64,000 nucleotides of DNA from Allobranchiibius huperziae (GCF_013410455.1 NZ_JACCFW010000003.1:1-64000); one strand, 5' to 3'. Positions 40,529 through 49,357 are shown, counted from the stretch's first letter. Program-made: numbers and translations. The notes: generated by a model not told the origin, from the sequence alone.

Positions 40529-42230
40529 TCACCTCGACGAGCTCGGCGGCGAACTGGACCGGGTGCTGCGCTCGGCCACGATGGCTGCCTCCCAGCTCGG
40601 GGAGAACGTCGCGCGGCGGATAGCCAACCGCCGGCAGAACGTTGCCTCCCAAGCCCGTCAGGTGTTCATCGAGCGGCGTGACCAGGCGCGGTCGCTCTAT
40701 CTGCCGCTGATGTACGGCAACGCCGCCGACCGGGCCACCCCCGAGCAGCTGCAGCAAGCCACGCAGGCAGCGAACGCCTGGGCCGGCCGCGACCCGGAAG
40801 CGGCCCGTGCCGCCGCCCACTTCCAGGACCGCATCCCTACTCCGGTCACAGGTGCGTCGACCGGGGCCCAACCCTCGCCGGCCCTCAACACTGCGCCGGT
40901 GTCGGTGATGTCGCTCGAGCAGGCGGTCGACCTGGCGCAGCAGCACGCGCCGGACTACTACACCCAGCATGAGTCGCACCGGCGCGAACAGAACGTCGAG
41001 CAGCTGGTGGCCGACTGGACGCACTGGCAGGCCGAAGGCCAGCTGCCGCAGGAGTCAGTACGTGATGAATGGGCTCGGTTCATTGGCCGTCACGACGAAG
41101 TCGAGCAGGCCAGCATCGCCGGCGGCCCCAAGGGCCGGCGCGATGCCCTGGAGCGTGTCTGGGCCATGAGCGGCACGCTGACCGAAGAGGAAGCCATCAC
41201 GCTGGCCAGCGAGCACGCTCCGGCGTACTACTCCCGCCACGAGGCGGACGCTCTGGCCGTCGATGTCGACACCGAGCAGCTGCGCGCCGACTGGACGCAC
41301 TGGCGCGAACACGGGGAGCTGCCGCTCGTCTCCCGTCAGGAGGAGTGGGCCGCTTACGCCGGCCGGCAGCGGGAGTTCAACACCGACCAGTGGGACAACG
41401 ACGCGGACCGAGCAGCAGCCCTGCAGCAGGTTTGGGATGAGGGCCGCGACGAGCGGGGCCTCCTGGAGATCGTCGACCATCTGGACCGTATGGATGACGC
41501 TGGGATGCACGATGTCGCCGCGAAGCTGGACAGCGAGCTGGCCGGGAACGTCGATCAGCTCCGGAGCCTGACGGACGACATCGACCAATTCCACCTGGAC
41601 CGCGCTGCTGCGCGCGACACCTACGCACCTCTGCTGGACCCGGCAGCGTTCAATGCTGCCGACCAGGCCACTGTCCTTGCCGCCTGGCAGCAGGCCGCCG
41701 GGTGGGCCGGGCAGGACCCGGCTGCGCAGGCCGCGGCCGAACAGCTGGACCAGCAGTTCCGCACCCGCTGGGGAGCCTCCCCCATGGACTACCTGCTGGA
41801 CAACCTCGGCGACCAGGCCGCCAACCTCACCGAGGACCGCCGGGCAGCACAGGCCGCGGATGTGGCCGCCGATCGCGCCGAAGCCGACGAGCTGCGCGGC
41901 ACCGCCGAGGAGATCCTCGGGACCCCGCACACCGCCGCCGAACACGAGGACGCAGACCAGCGCCTCGAGCGCGCAGACGACCTCGACAGCGCCGCGGCAG
42001 CGGCGCAGAACGCAGCGCCCTACAACCGCGCCGACGAGGCCGACCTGTACGCGCCCGGTGTCACCGACCAGGCCCGCCAGGCACGCATCGAATCCGCGGC
42101 CGGGTTCTCCCGCTCCACCGACGACATGCTCGCTAGGCACGCGAACGACGGCGCGCAGCGCGCCCACTCAGCGCCGGCGAAGGCCACCATGAACCGAGGC
42201 CGCAGCACTGAGCATGATCTGGGCCGGTGA
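40521..42230 (+). CDS. Helical repeat protein ending the conjugation operon
   Basis: A 569-aa charged, almost wholly helical protein. A repeat of about 90 residues occurs twice in tandem: from about 132 (EQAVDLAQQHAPDYY, later ADWTHWQAEGQLP) and from about 222 (EEAITLASEHAPAYY, later ADWTHWREHGELP). A second repeat type occurs at about 60 (YLPLMYG, ANAWAGRDPEA) and about 368 (YAPLLDP, AAGWAGQDPAA). No enzymatic motif is seen. It may be a scaffold or a DNA/relaxase-binding accessory protein. The ATGAGTGA start overlaps the DUF4913 stop. Confidence 0.7.
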   Translation: MSDHLDELGGELDRVLRSATMAASQLGENVARRIANRRQNVASQARQVFIERRDQARSLYLPLMYGNAADRATPEQLQQATQAANAWAGRDPEAARAAAHFQDRIPTPVTGASTGAQPSPALNTAPVSVMSLEQAVDLAQQHAPDYYTQHESHRREQNVEQLVADWTHWQAEGQLPQESVRDEWARFIGRHDEVEQASIAGGPKGRRDALERVWAMSGTLTEEEAITLASEHAPAYYSRHEADALAVDVDTEQLRADWTHWREHGELPLVSRQEEWAAYAGRQREFNTDQWDNDADRAAALQQVWDEGRDERGLLEIVDHLDRMDDAGMHDVAAKLDSELAGNVDQLRSLTDDIDQFHLDRAAARDTYAPLLDPAAFNAADQATVLAAWQQAAGWAGQDPAAQAAAEQLDQQFRTRWGASPMDYLLDNLGDQAANLTEDRRAAQAADVAADRAEADELRGTAEEILGTPHTAAEHEDADQRLERADDLDSAAAAAQNAAPYNRADEADLYAPGVTDQARQARIESAAGFSRSTDDMLARHANDGAQRAHSAPAKATMNRGRSTEHDLGR

Positions 42231-42280
42231 GACCCACACCTGCCCTTTTCGTTTGTTTCGTTTTGTCTTAACCTGGGTGG

Positions 42281-42709
42281 ATGCCTGCCACCCGCTTCAG
42301 TCCCAGCGACCTCTCCGCGCAAGATGCTGAGAAACTCGCCGCGGTCGTCGACGACGCGTCCGTCGTGACGATCGGAACTGTCTCTGTCGAGGTCAGCTCC
42401 CACGGACGTGCCGTCATGAAGGAGGTGCTGGAGCTGCTGGCCGCGGGCCAGCGCGTGGACGTGGTGCCGGTAGCTGAGTTCCTCAGCACCCAAGAGGCCG
42501 CAAACCTGCTCCACGTCAGCCGCCCTACCTTGGTCAAGCTGCTTGAGGAGGGTGCGCTGGAGTACGACCAACCAGGGGTGCACCGCCGCGTGGCGAGGAC
42601 CGAGATCGATAGGTTCATCGCCGAACGACACCAACGGCGCTCAGACGGGCTTAAGGCGCTGGCAGCAACGGGTGACGGCTCGGTCGATCAGATTGTGTCT
42701 ACCCGTTGA
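42281..42709 (+). CDS. Antitoxin with excisionase-type helix-turn-helix
   Basis: A 142-aa protein. Residues about 68-118 form a MerR/excisionase-like HTH: EFLSTQEAANLLHVSRPTLVKLLEEGAL, then VHRRVARTEIDRFIAE. The N-terminus is an alpha/beta dimer-like part. Its stop lies within the TTG start of the PIN gene (TTGA), so the pair is coupled. HTH antitoxins of this type partner long PIN toxins. It would bind and autoregulate its own promoter in the 50-bp gap before it. Confidence 0.8.
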   Translation: MPATRFSPSDLSAQDAEKLAAVVDDASVVTIGTVSVEVSSHGRAVMKEVLELLAAGQRVDVVPVAEFLSTQEAANLLHVSRPTLVKLLEEGALEYDQPGVHRRVARTEIDRFIAERHQRRSDGLKALAATGDGSVDQIVSTR

Positions 42710-43707
42710 GCGAGATCGTTGTTCTCGACGCGTGCGTACTGGCCCCCTACAACCTCTGCAACCTCCTGCTCTGGCTCGCTGAGGCCGACCTCTTCCAGGC
42801 CCGGTGGTCAGAGCACCTCCTCAACGAGACACAGCGCACCATGACCGGCAAGCTGGGTGTCATACCGGCGAAGGCCGAGAAGCGTCTTCAAGCTATGCGC
42901 GCGGGCTTCCCCGAGGCCACCGTCCACGGGTTTGAGTGGCTCGAGCCGGGGCTCACGAACCACCCCAAAGACCGGCATGTCCTCGCTGCCGCGATTGCGG
43001 CGGGAGCATCCACCATCGTGACCGCCAACTTGCCCGATTTTCCAGACGAGGCCTGCGCCCCACACGACATTGTCGCCCTGCCCCCCGAGATCTTTCTTTC
43101 CGACCTCCTCCACCTGAACCCCGCGCTGGTGGTCAGTGCCATCGAGCAAAACGCTCAACGGTTCACCAACCCTGCGATGACGTCCGCACAGGTATTGGCA
43201 ACCATCACCGCTACGGCCCCCACCTTCGCAAACAGCGCGAACCAGTACATCCTCGATGACTCTCCCGCCGTGTCCCCAGTGCCGGCCTACGTGGCCGCCA
43301 GCCCGGAAGACACCCCCCTGCAGGGCTTCAGCGAACAGCCCGATCTCACCGATCCGCTGCACGTTGCGTTCGCGTGGTGGGCCGCACTTCTACGCGACGA
43401 TCCCGACAGGCACGACCTCCTCGCTGCCGTGACGCATAACCCAGCCGCGTTCGGCGATTACGGCTGGGCCGTCGACGAGCTCCAGCACCGATCGATCGCC
43501 TCGAAGGTCTACTACGCCGTCGACGCCCCCGACGATCTGGCGTTCGTCCGATTCGTTCCCGAGGTGGCTCAGACATCCCAGGTGTTCGCCGCCTTCACTG
43601 TCACAGGTGCAAGGTTTGTGACCCTCATCCGTTACCCAGACCACACGTGGCGCGTATGGGGGTTGGGCCCAGTGATGGTGAGCGCCCAGACGGTCTTCGG
43701 CCACTAG
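42706..43707 (+). CDS. PIN-domain toxin with long C-terminal extension
   Basis: A 333-aa protein. The PIN fold occupies about 1-145: Asp in VVLDACVLAP, Glu in EHLLNETQRTM, Asp in NHPKDRHVLAAAI, and the final Asp in TANLPDFP, the full acidic metal site of VapC-like RNases. Residues 150-333 are an extension with a second globular domain of unknown kind (WWAALLRDDPDRHDLL, ending LIRYPDHTWRVWGLGPVMV). TTG start overlapping the antitoxin stop. Probably an endoribonuclease. Its place directly behind the transfer operon fits plasmid addiction. Confidence 0.8.
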   Translation: MSEIVVLDACVLAPYNLCNLLLWLAEADLFQARWSEHLLNETQRTMTGKLGVIPAKAEKRLQAMRAGFPEATVHGFEWLEPGLTNHPKDRHVLAAAIAAGASTIVTANLPDFPDEACAPHDIVALPPEIFLSDLLHLNPALVVSAIEQNAQRFTNPAMTSAQVLATITATAPTFANSANQYILDDSPAVSPVPAYVAASPEDTPLQGFSEQPDLTDPLHVAFAWWAALLRDDPDRHDLLAAVTHNPAAFGDYGWAVDELQHRSIASKVYYAVDAPDDLAFVRFVPEVAQTSQVFAAFTVTGARFVTLIRYPDHTWRVWGLGPVMVSAQTVFGH

Positions 43708-43751
43708 CGCATCAGTTCTTGCCGTGCCCCACGGCTTCTCCGGGCAGGCGT

Positions 43752-45467
43752 CTACATTCCCAGGTCGTCGTCGCGACTCGGAGAGCCCGGCCCAGGTCGC
43801 TGGGGACGCTCTACTTCCTTGGACCAGCTCTTCGAGCCGCGGCGCAACTGCTCATCCACCCGCGCAGCACGGGCCCGGGCCTGCGCCGCGGCTGCGCGAG
43901 CATCGGCAGGCATCTCCTGGATGCGGGCTGCGTCCTTGAACCGAGTCGTCAGGTGCTCCAACGCTGGCGGTGCTTCCGCAAGTGTCCGGGTTGCCGCCAC
44001 CATCTCCCGGCGTGCGGCGTGCGCGTCCTGGATCGCTTTGCTGGTTCGTGACATCTGCTGCATCACCGCCATCCATCCCCGCGCTGAATCGGATCCGCCG
44101 GCGCGCAGCGCGAGGTTGATGTGCCGGGCGGCGAGCTCCGGCTCACTCAATCCCGGGCCGGCCACAGGCATCCTGGGTGCGTCACCGCCAGGCGCGGGCC
44201 GCTGCTCGGGCAGCGTCAACGACACCTGCGCGAACCGGTCCGCCGCTTTACCCAGCTGCAGCCCGTCACGATCTCCCAGCCCGGTGGCCACCACGCTCAT
44301 GGTCCCGGCGGCGTGCGCGGTCTCCCGCTTCCACGCAGCGCAGTCCTGCACGTCGATCCCCGCCAACCGGTCGTTCCACGCCGTTAGGTGCGCTGCGGCC
44401 TCGGCCAAGTGCTCGCGCCCGTCTTCGGCGATCGGCACCGGTGCATCTTCACCGCGCCACATTGCCAGCGCAGCATCTCTGCTCTCGGCCGTCTCGTTCT
44501 GCTCCCAACGGGACCGCAGACGCGGGAGCGTCAGGTCCGGCGCGAGCTTCTTCCCACCGAACCGAACCTGTGCATCCGCTCCTGCTTCAGACACCTGCAG
44601 GGAGGCCGGCACCTGCACCGAGTAGCCCACCACCTGCTCGCGGCCGCCTGCAGACCATCGCGGTTCGATATCGACGTCGCGCTCCAGCATCGCGTGCAGA
44701 AACTCCACCTCGGTCGAGGATGCCGCCGCGGCTGCCCGCACCGCCCGTTGCAGGAACACCCGGTCCGGCTCGACCGGGCCCGACCCTGCCGCGGCCCGGT
44801 TCTGAGCACGTCGTGCCTCCCCGGGGGTGTAGCCCGCCGTCGTCGCGCCACGCCCCTTTTCGATGTCGCGGGTCACCCGCAGGAAGTCATACCGCCGCTC
44901 CAACGAGTCGCTGATCCGTTGTGCTGCGGCGTAGTCGTTGCGGGTGTTGCACAGTCGCCCGTCCTGACGCACCAACTCCACCACCAGGTGCACGTGGTCG
45001 CCGCCGTTCGCGGTCAGCCCGTGACGAACGGCGGCCCACTTCGCGCCGACCCCGGGGCCGCCCTCGTCGAAACCCATCTCCGACACGTAGTCCGAGGCGA
45101 CCTGGGCCCACTGCTCGTCGGTCAACGCCTCGTCGTCTGGGGACAGGCCCATAGCCACGTGATACACGTGGCGGGACTCCCCGCCCTTGGTCGCGGTGGC
45201 ACCGGTCAGGTTCGCCCGGGAGACGCCCCCGTTCCCGGCGCCAGCGACAGCAAGCTGGTCGGCGAACTGGTGCCGCCACGGTGCCTCCACCAGGCGGCCC
45301 AGCTGGCTGGCCTCGTGCGGGGACAATGTCCCGCCCCACTCCATCAGTAGCCCTTCGGACCCGGCGACCATGTGCTGGTTGGTGTGCTCATCGGCCTTGC
45401 CCTTGCCGTACAGGTACCGCATCAACCCACCGGCGTCAGTGCCCCGCTCGCACACGCTGATCCTCAT
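43752..45467 (-). CDS. MobA/VirD2-type relaxase
   Basis: A 571-aa protein. The relaxase domain is N-terminal: candidate nicking Tyr in LMRYLYGKG (Tyr18/20), then His100/His103 in HVYHVAMG and His158/His160 in GDHVHLVVEL, the metal-binding histidines, with RHGLTA just before. The family is MOBP-like, as in actinobacterial mobilisation modules. The C-terminal half is helical and charged, without helicase motifs. ATG 45467 overlaps the mobC stop (ATGA). Convergent with the PIN gene. Confidence 0.88.
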   Translation of the reverse strand: MRISVCERGTDAGGLMRYLYGKGKADEHTNQHMVAGSEGLLMEWGGTLSPHEASQLGRLVEAPWRHQFADQLAVAGAGNGGVSRANLTGATATKGGESRHVYHVAMGLSPDDEALTDEQWAQVASDYVSEMGFDEGGPGVGAKWAAVRHGLTANGGDHVHLVVELVRQDGRLCNTRNDYAAAQRISDSLERRYDFLRVTRDIEKGRGATTAGYTPGEARRAQNRAAAGSGPVEPDRVFLQRAVRAAAAASSTEVEFLHAMLERDVDIEPRWSAGGREQVVGYSVQVPASLQVSEAGADAQVRFGGKKLAPDLTLPRLRSRWEQNETAESRDAALAMWRGEDAPVPIAEDGREHLAEAAAHLTAWNDRLAGIDVQDCAAWKRETAHAAGTMSVVATGLGDRDGLQLGKAADRFAQVSLTLPEQRPAPGGDAPRMPVAGPGLSEPELAARHINLALRAGGSDSARGWMAVMQQMSRTSKAIQDAHAARREMVAATRTLAEAPPALEHLTTRFKDAARIQEMPADARAAAAQARARAARVDEQLRRGSKSWSKEVERPQRPGPGSPSRDDDLGM

Positions 45468-45889
45468 GACACCTCACCCCCGGGCAGTTGCGCCAGCAGC
45501 ACGTTGATCCGCTCCACCTGGCGGCCCACCATCGCGACCGCGGCCCGAAACTCAGTCTCCTGGATCTCGCCCGTGCTGTTCGCGACCCGCGCGATCTGGT
45601 TGATGTTCGACGCCGCGTTGCCCAGTAACCGGCGCACCCCCGCCAGTTCCAAGTGGATCTCCGCGACCCGTGAAGCGGTCTGCACATCACCAGCCCACAC
45701 CGCCCGCTCATACAACCGCGGAACGCTGACCCCTTGCAGCTGCGCCAGCGCCTGCACCCGTGCCCACTCCTCATCGGAGTGCACGATCACTGCCCGGTGA
45801 GACCGCGGGCCACCAGGTGCGTTCGCGCGACGTCGGCCACGGAACAACCGCGGCCGACCGGGAGCCGGCTGCGTGTCGTCGTCAGACAC
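45464..45889 (-). CDS. MobC-like relaxosome protein
   Basis: A 141-aa protein. A basic Pro/Arg-rich N-terminus (RLFRGRRRANAPGG), then VIVHSDEEWARVQALAQLQGVSVPRLYERAVWAG, a ribbon-helix-helix pattern, and the MobC signature GNAASNINQIARVANSTGE. It would bind oriT and help the relaxase nick. GTG 45889 is chosen for its GGGGAGGAGG site eight bases upstream; the frame runs to 46003. Confidence 0.85.
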   Translation of the reverse strand: MSDDDTQPAPGRPRLFRGRRRANAPGGPRSHRAVIVHSDEEWARVQALAQLQGVSVPRLYERAVWAGDVQTASRVAEIHLELAGVRRLLGNAASNINQIARVANSTGEIQETEFRAAVAMVGRQVERINVLLAQLPGGEVS

Positions 45890-46262
45890 CGCAGCCACCT
45901 CCTCCCCATCGCCGGCCGAACGGCCACAACAACCGCCCTTCGCATCACCAGTCTGCCCATGATTCCCGCCAGGCGCCAGCCCCAGGGGTCCTTTAATGCA
46001 CATAAGTCATAACTTGCTCTCGCCGTACAGCTACTACCCTGTTCTGCACGGGTCGTTGATTCCTGGAACTGCGGCTGGGGATGAGGGGGGGTACGACTTG
46101 GATTAGTGGGCGAGCACGCCCCAGCGGTCACCTTCCAGCATCGTTCCCATCACAAACGGCCAGTGGGGCTGAGGGCCTGGTTGCGGTGCGTATGCCTCCC
46201 AGGCGGCGACACCGGACAACGTGGACACCTTCACCGACAACAGACCAAGACAGAGATTTATC
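45890..46262. promoter_or_regulatory. Probable oriT region (by context)
   Basis: Divergent spacer between mobC (minus) and the small genes at 46263 (plus). In MOBP systems oriT usually lies just upstream of mobC. I see no nic-site consensus I can name and only short palindromes (for example AAGT/ACTT near 46005). No gene is supported here. Confidence 0.35.
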
Positions 46263-46559
46263 GTGAGTCCCATGACTGAGATCACCGACAGGGCACAAGA
46301 ACTACTGGCCGGCCGAATCGACGCCGTCCGCAAACTCAGCGAACGGCAGCGTGCAGCAACACAGGCGCGTGAGTCGGCTGACGCCGCCGAGCGCGACGCC
46401 GCCACTGCGTGGACCGAGGCCACCCAGGCAGGGTGGACCTCCGCCGAGCTGCGCAAGCTCGGACTGGCCCAGCCCACCAACCGGCGCGGTGGCCGACCCA
46501 AAAACACCCGCATCACCAGGCGCTCCGACACGTCAGCTGCCAGCACCACGGATGCCTGA
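46263..46559 (+). CDS. Small helical protein, possible mobilisation accessory
   Basis: A 98-aa protein, almost entirely charged helix in the first 65 residues (RAQELLAGRIDAVRKLSERQ, then AERDAATAWTEATQAG). It ends with LRKLGLAQPTNRRGGRPKNTR, a basic tail that could bind DNA. GTG 46263 (weak AGAGA site) or ATG 46272. It overlaps the next gene by 8 bp and diverges from mobC across the putative oriT, suggesting a relaxosome or regulatory role. Confidence 0.55.
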   Translation: MSPMTEITDRAQELLAGRIDAVRKLSERQRAATQARESADAAERDAATAWTEATQAGWTSAELRKLGLAQPTNRRGGRPKNTRITRRSDTSAASTTDA

Positions 46560-46821
46560 CAAACCCGTCACACTCTTCTGGGGAGTCGGCCTCGACACCG
46601 ACATCACCACAGCCTTAGACACTGCTCTCAGCCAGGTCGGTGCCGCGGCAGGAGACCAAGGACGACTAGTCACCCAGGTCTCCCACACCGCGACGTTCCT
46701 ACGCGGCGATCAGCCCGCGGTAAAAGCCGCAGCCGCCGCGCTCGGCGTGCGCTTTAAGCCACAGAAAAATCAGGAGTATGCCGTGGTCACCGTCACCGCG
46801 ACGACCATCTCAACACCCTGA
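46552..46821 (+). CDS. Small protein coupled to the preceding gene, unknown function
   Basis: An 89-aa alpha/beta protein: PVTLFWGVGLDTDITTALDTAL, then AAAGDQGRLVTQVS and YAVVTVTATTIS. No Cys, no membrane helix. ATG 46552 overlaps the upstream stop by 8 bp (ATGCCTGA). A rho-independent terminator at 46947 ends the unit. Family not recognised. Confidence 0.55.
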   Translation: MPDKPVTLFWGVGLDTDITTALDTALSQVGAAAGDQGRLVTQVSHTATFLRGDQPAVKAAAAALGVRFKPQKNQEYAVVTVTATTISTP

Positions 46822-46946
46822 CACCGGCCCGCCCACCGCGTTACCGTCGACAGCCAGAGACTTGCTTCACTGCAAGCTCGACGGCCGTACGGCTAGCCCA
46901 GGCCACCCAGGGACCCTCGTAGGGCTGAGTACAGAGGGGCCCGGGC

Positions 46947-46975
46947 AACCCCCACGCTGAAGCGTCGTGGGGGTT
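46947..46975 (+). terminator. Rho-independent terminator
   Basis: AACCCCCACG (46947-46956) pairs with CGTGGGGGTT (46966-46975) and is followed by TTTCTT. It lies 126 bp after the stop of the gene at 46552 and just before the convergent membrane-protein gene. Confidence 0.85.
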
Positions 46976-46979
46976 TTTC

Positions 46980-47498
46980 TTATGCGTCACCATGGACGTC
47001 ATCGGCTAGCAGTGCCAGGTGGCGCCGCGCAAGCCAGCGCAATCGGCCCACGGCAACCGCCATAACTCCACAACTAACCAAGGCGCCGACCATGGCGGCA
47101 AGGCTCTGCGGCCAGAACAGCATTAGGAAACCTTCCACCACAACCGAAGCCAGCAACGCCGACCACACCACCAGCGTCGGCCGATCCAGGATGTCGCTTA
47201 AGCCCATCTCTTCAGGCCGCTCGGCAACACCATCCTCGGTGGCGCGGCTCTCGCGCATCCGAAGACGAAGACCGTCCAGCACCCCGGCAGTCAGCACATC
47301 GAGGACCCACCGAGGTCGCTCTTTGACGGGAACCGTGGCGTAGTCAGCTAGCAGCTCCCTCCGCCGCGGGTCATGCCGCGGATAACAGGCCAGCGCGAGG
47401 CGTAGCAGCAGCTGGGGCGCGACGCCATGCACGAGGACCAGGAGCAGGACCCCGGTGAGCCAGGTCCACGGGTGCGAGAACAACAGGTGCACGTTCAT
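46980..47498 (-). CDS. Membrane protein cotranscribed with PadR regulator
   Basis: A 172-aa protein. A hydrophobic helix near the N-terminus (WLTGVLLLVLVHGVAPQLLL), a cytosolic middle (DPRRRELLADYATVPVKERPRWVLDVL), then two helices near the end (LVVWSALLASVVVEGFLMLF and MVGALVSCGVMAVAVG). The ATG overlaps the PadR stop (ATGA). PadR-linked membrane proteins of this shape are common in Actinobacteria; function unknown. Confidence 0.75.
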   Translation of the reverse strand: MNVHLLFSHPWTWLTGVLLLVLVHGVAPQLLLRLALACYPRHDPRRRELLADYATVPVKERPRWVLDVLTAGVLDGLRLRMRESRATEDGVAERPEEMGLSDILDRPTLVVWSALLASVVVEGFLMLFWPQSLAAMVGALVSCGVMAVAVGRLRWLARRHLALLADDVHGDA

Positions 47499-47812
47499 GC
47501 GGTCCCCCCTAGCGGTCGCAGCCCGGCTCGGCCGGTACTGGCGTGGATCCTCGCGCCGGCAACAAAGCCGCCCATCTCGGCGCGGCCACGGTCGGTCAGC
47601 TCGTAGTACCTGCGCGGTGGACGACCCCCGGTGGCTGCAGGGTCCTCCCAACCGTCGGTGATCCACTCGGCGTCCAAGAACCTCGTCAGGATCGGGTACA
47701 ACGAACCAGACCGGATCCCGGTGGCCTTCGACGTCTCATACCCCCAATGCTTGTCACCAGGCCGGGACAAGAACTCATCGGCAACGCGTAGTGCTGTCTC
47801 GGTACGCCTCAT
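47495..47812 (-). CDS. PadR family transcriptional regulator
   Basis: A 105-aa protein. Winged helix with WGYETSKATGIRSGSLYPILTRFLDAEWI and the wing GRPPRRYYELTDRGRAEM, the PadR signature. The short C-terminus makes it a PadR-s2 type. ATG 47812; a TTG lies two codons upstream. It would repress its own operon with the membrane protein; the AT-rich spacer 47815-47850 is the likely operator region. Confidence 0.88.
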   Translation of the reverse strand: MRRTETALRVADEFLSRPGDKHWGYETSKATGIRSGSLYPILTRFLDAEWITDGWEDPAATGGRPPRRYYELTDRGRAEMGGFVAGARIHASTGRAGLRPLGGTA

Positions 47813-47888
47813 ACCCAAGACGATATAGCACTAAAACTACCTATGTCGATTAAGGCACGCCCCGGCGGACCGGGACGTCTGACCATCC

Positions 47889-48140
47889 ATGCCACGCCAG
47901 CAGATCAGTTGCTGGCGCAACGTGATCGGTGCCGCACAGCTGATGCTGACCGTGTGGCTGGTCCCTTCCCATCTGCCGACCCTGGCTGCGGTCGCCGTAG
48001 AGCTGGCGGTCGCGGGATGGGCGTTGTGGTTCACCTCCCACTGGCGTTTCGCCCGCCGCAGCCGGTGGTGGCTCTCCCCGGTCGCGGGACGCGTCTATTG
48101 GCGGGTGCGGCACCATCGCGCGGCGCCGAGCGCAGTGTGA
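47889..48140 (+). CDS. Possible small membrane protein
   Basis: An 83-aa frame with two hydrophobic stretches (VIGAAQLMLTVWLVPSHL and AAVAVELAVAGWALWFT) and a very basic tail (RFARRSRWWLSP, RVRHHR). No clear ribbon of ribosome-binding bases before ATG 47889, and an overlapping frame is open too. It is divergent from PadR. Weak but plausible. Confidence 0.4.
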   Translation: MPRQQISCWRNVIGAAQLMLTVWLVPSHLPTLAAVAVELAVAGWALWFTSHWRFARRSRWWLSPVAGRVYWRVRHHRAAPSAV

Positions 48141-48277
48141 ACAGCGAAGTCGGTTTCCACGTGTCACCTTTGGAGTCGTCCCATGTGGTTTCGATGGAGC
48201 CGCAGTAGGCAAAAACGCGCGTTCAGAGTAATGTTTGTCGTGGTAGCAGGGACGAAAGAGGTCTCAGAGCGCCGTTC

Positions 48278-48307
48278 GAGAAGCCCACGCGAAAGCGTGG
48301 GTTTCTT
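48278..48307 (+). terminator. Hairpin with GAAA tetraloop
   Basis: AAGCCCACGC (48281-48290) pairs with GCGTGGGTTT (48295-48304) around GAAA, extended by AG/CT; the 3' side ends in a T-rich run. It reads as a terminator for a plus-strand transcript, or as a leader structure before the DUF3800 gene. Its position argues against the longer in-frame start at 48183 for that gene. Confidence 0.6.
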
Positions 48308-48335
48308 CGTTACGGGAGCATCTACGCTGGCGGAT

Positions 48336-49247
48336 GTGCTGCTGGCGTACCTCGATGAGATCGGACAACCGGGTCCGTTCATCGCGCCCGACCACCCCCG
48401 GTTCAACACAAGCCCGGCGTTCGGGTACGCCGGGTTCGTCATCCCCGAGGCCGCCGCACAGCAGTTCGGGGCGCGTTTCGCCCGTGAGAAGGCGACCTTT
48501 TTCGGACAACAAGCTGAGGAAGCTGAGCACCCTGGCCGGTTCGAGGTCAAGGGCGCCAGCTTGCTGCGCGCGGGCACGGCGGAGGGGTTTCCACAGAACA
48601 TCCGTTTGATGAACGCGCTGGTTGGTGCCCTGCGGTCGCTGGGCGGCGAGCTGTTCTACTACGCCGACGAGAAGGCGCGCGGGACCGCTCGCGAGACGGG
48701 CGCGGACCCAGCCGCACTGGAGAGAGGCGCCATCAACGAGACCCTCAACCGGTTAGCGCGTCATGCCCAGCGGTGCGACTCCAACATGATGATCATGATG
48801 GATCAGATCAATGAGAAGGCGCGCGCCGGGCGGCTGCCCGGCATGTACAGCCACATCTTTGGCCGTGTCGGCACGCACCCAGAGATGCGCCGTGTGCTCG
48901 AGCCTCCGATGCACATCGACAGCAAGCTCAGCTCCAACATCCAGTTTGCTGACTGGGTTGCTGCGTGCGTGGGCCGGGCCATCGACTACCAGCTCGTGGA
49001 GACCTCCCCGCACGAGTGGGTATGCGAGGCGTTCTCTTCACTCCCGGGCGCCTTCACGTACGAATCAAAGGTCCACCTGCAGCACCGTCCCGGCGGCACG
49101 GACCTGGTGCACTCCCAAATACTCAATCGCCAGCGTCCGCTGTATCCCGTGACCGGCCGCAAGATCGGGGATGAGGTAGCGGCAGCGACCATGGCTCAGA
49201 TCATGGCCGCCGCCCAGCAGCGTGGGACCGCGCCGACCACCGTCTGA
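48336..49247 (+). CDS. DUF3800 domain-containing protein
   Basis: About 303 aa. The DUF3800 landmarks are in order: acidic motif LLAYLDEIGQ at the start, LFYYADEK in the middle, IMMDQINEK (Asp), then IDSKLSSNIQFADWVAACVGRAI near the end. This matches the usual three or four acidic residues of the RNase-H-like core. The GTG at 48336 starts directly at the first motif and follows the hairpin at 48278; an in-frame start at 48183 or 48231 would read through it. The activity of the family is not established; many members are on mobile elements. Confidence 0.75.
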   Translation: MLLAYLDEIGQPGPFIAPDHPRFNTSPAFGYAGFVIPEAAAQQFGARFAREKATFFGQQAEEAEHPGRFEVKGASLLRAGTAEGFPQNIRLMNALVGALRSLGGELFYYADEKARGTARETGADPAALERGAINETLNRLARHAQRCDSNMMIMMDQINEKARAGRLPGMYSHIFGRVGTHPEMRRVLEPPMHIDSKLSSNIQFADWVAACVGRAIDYQLVETSPHEWVCEAFSSLPGAFTYESKVHLQHRPGGTDLVHSQILNRQRPLYPVTGRKIGDEVAAATMAQIMAAAQQRGTAPTTV

Positions 49248-49357
49248 CGGTCGGCTGCGACGGCACATGGGACTCTCAGGAGAGGCCAGTGGTAGCGGCT
49301 GGTGTTCCCCCGAGGGGGTCGGGGGCGGCCAGGTTAAGGGCGTCCGGGCCTTGACGA

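Noticed and set aside
48183-48335. N-terminal extension of the DUF3800 protein
   Set aside because: It would have to be translated through the GAAA-loop hairpin, is Arg/Ser-rich, and precedes the normal family start.
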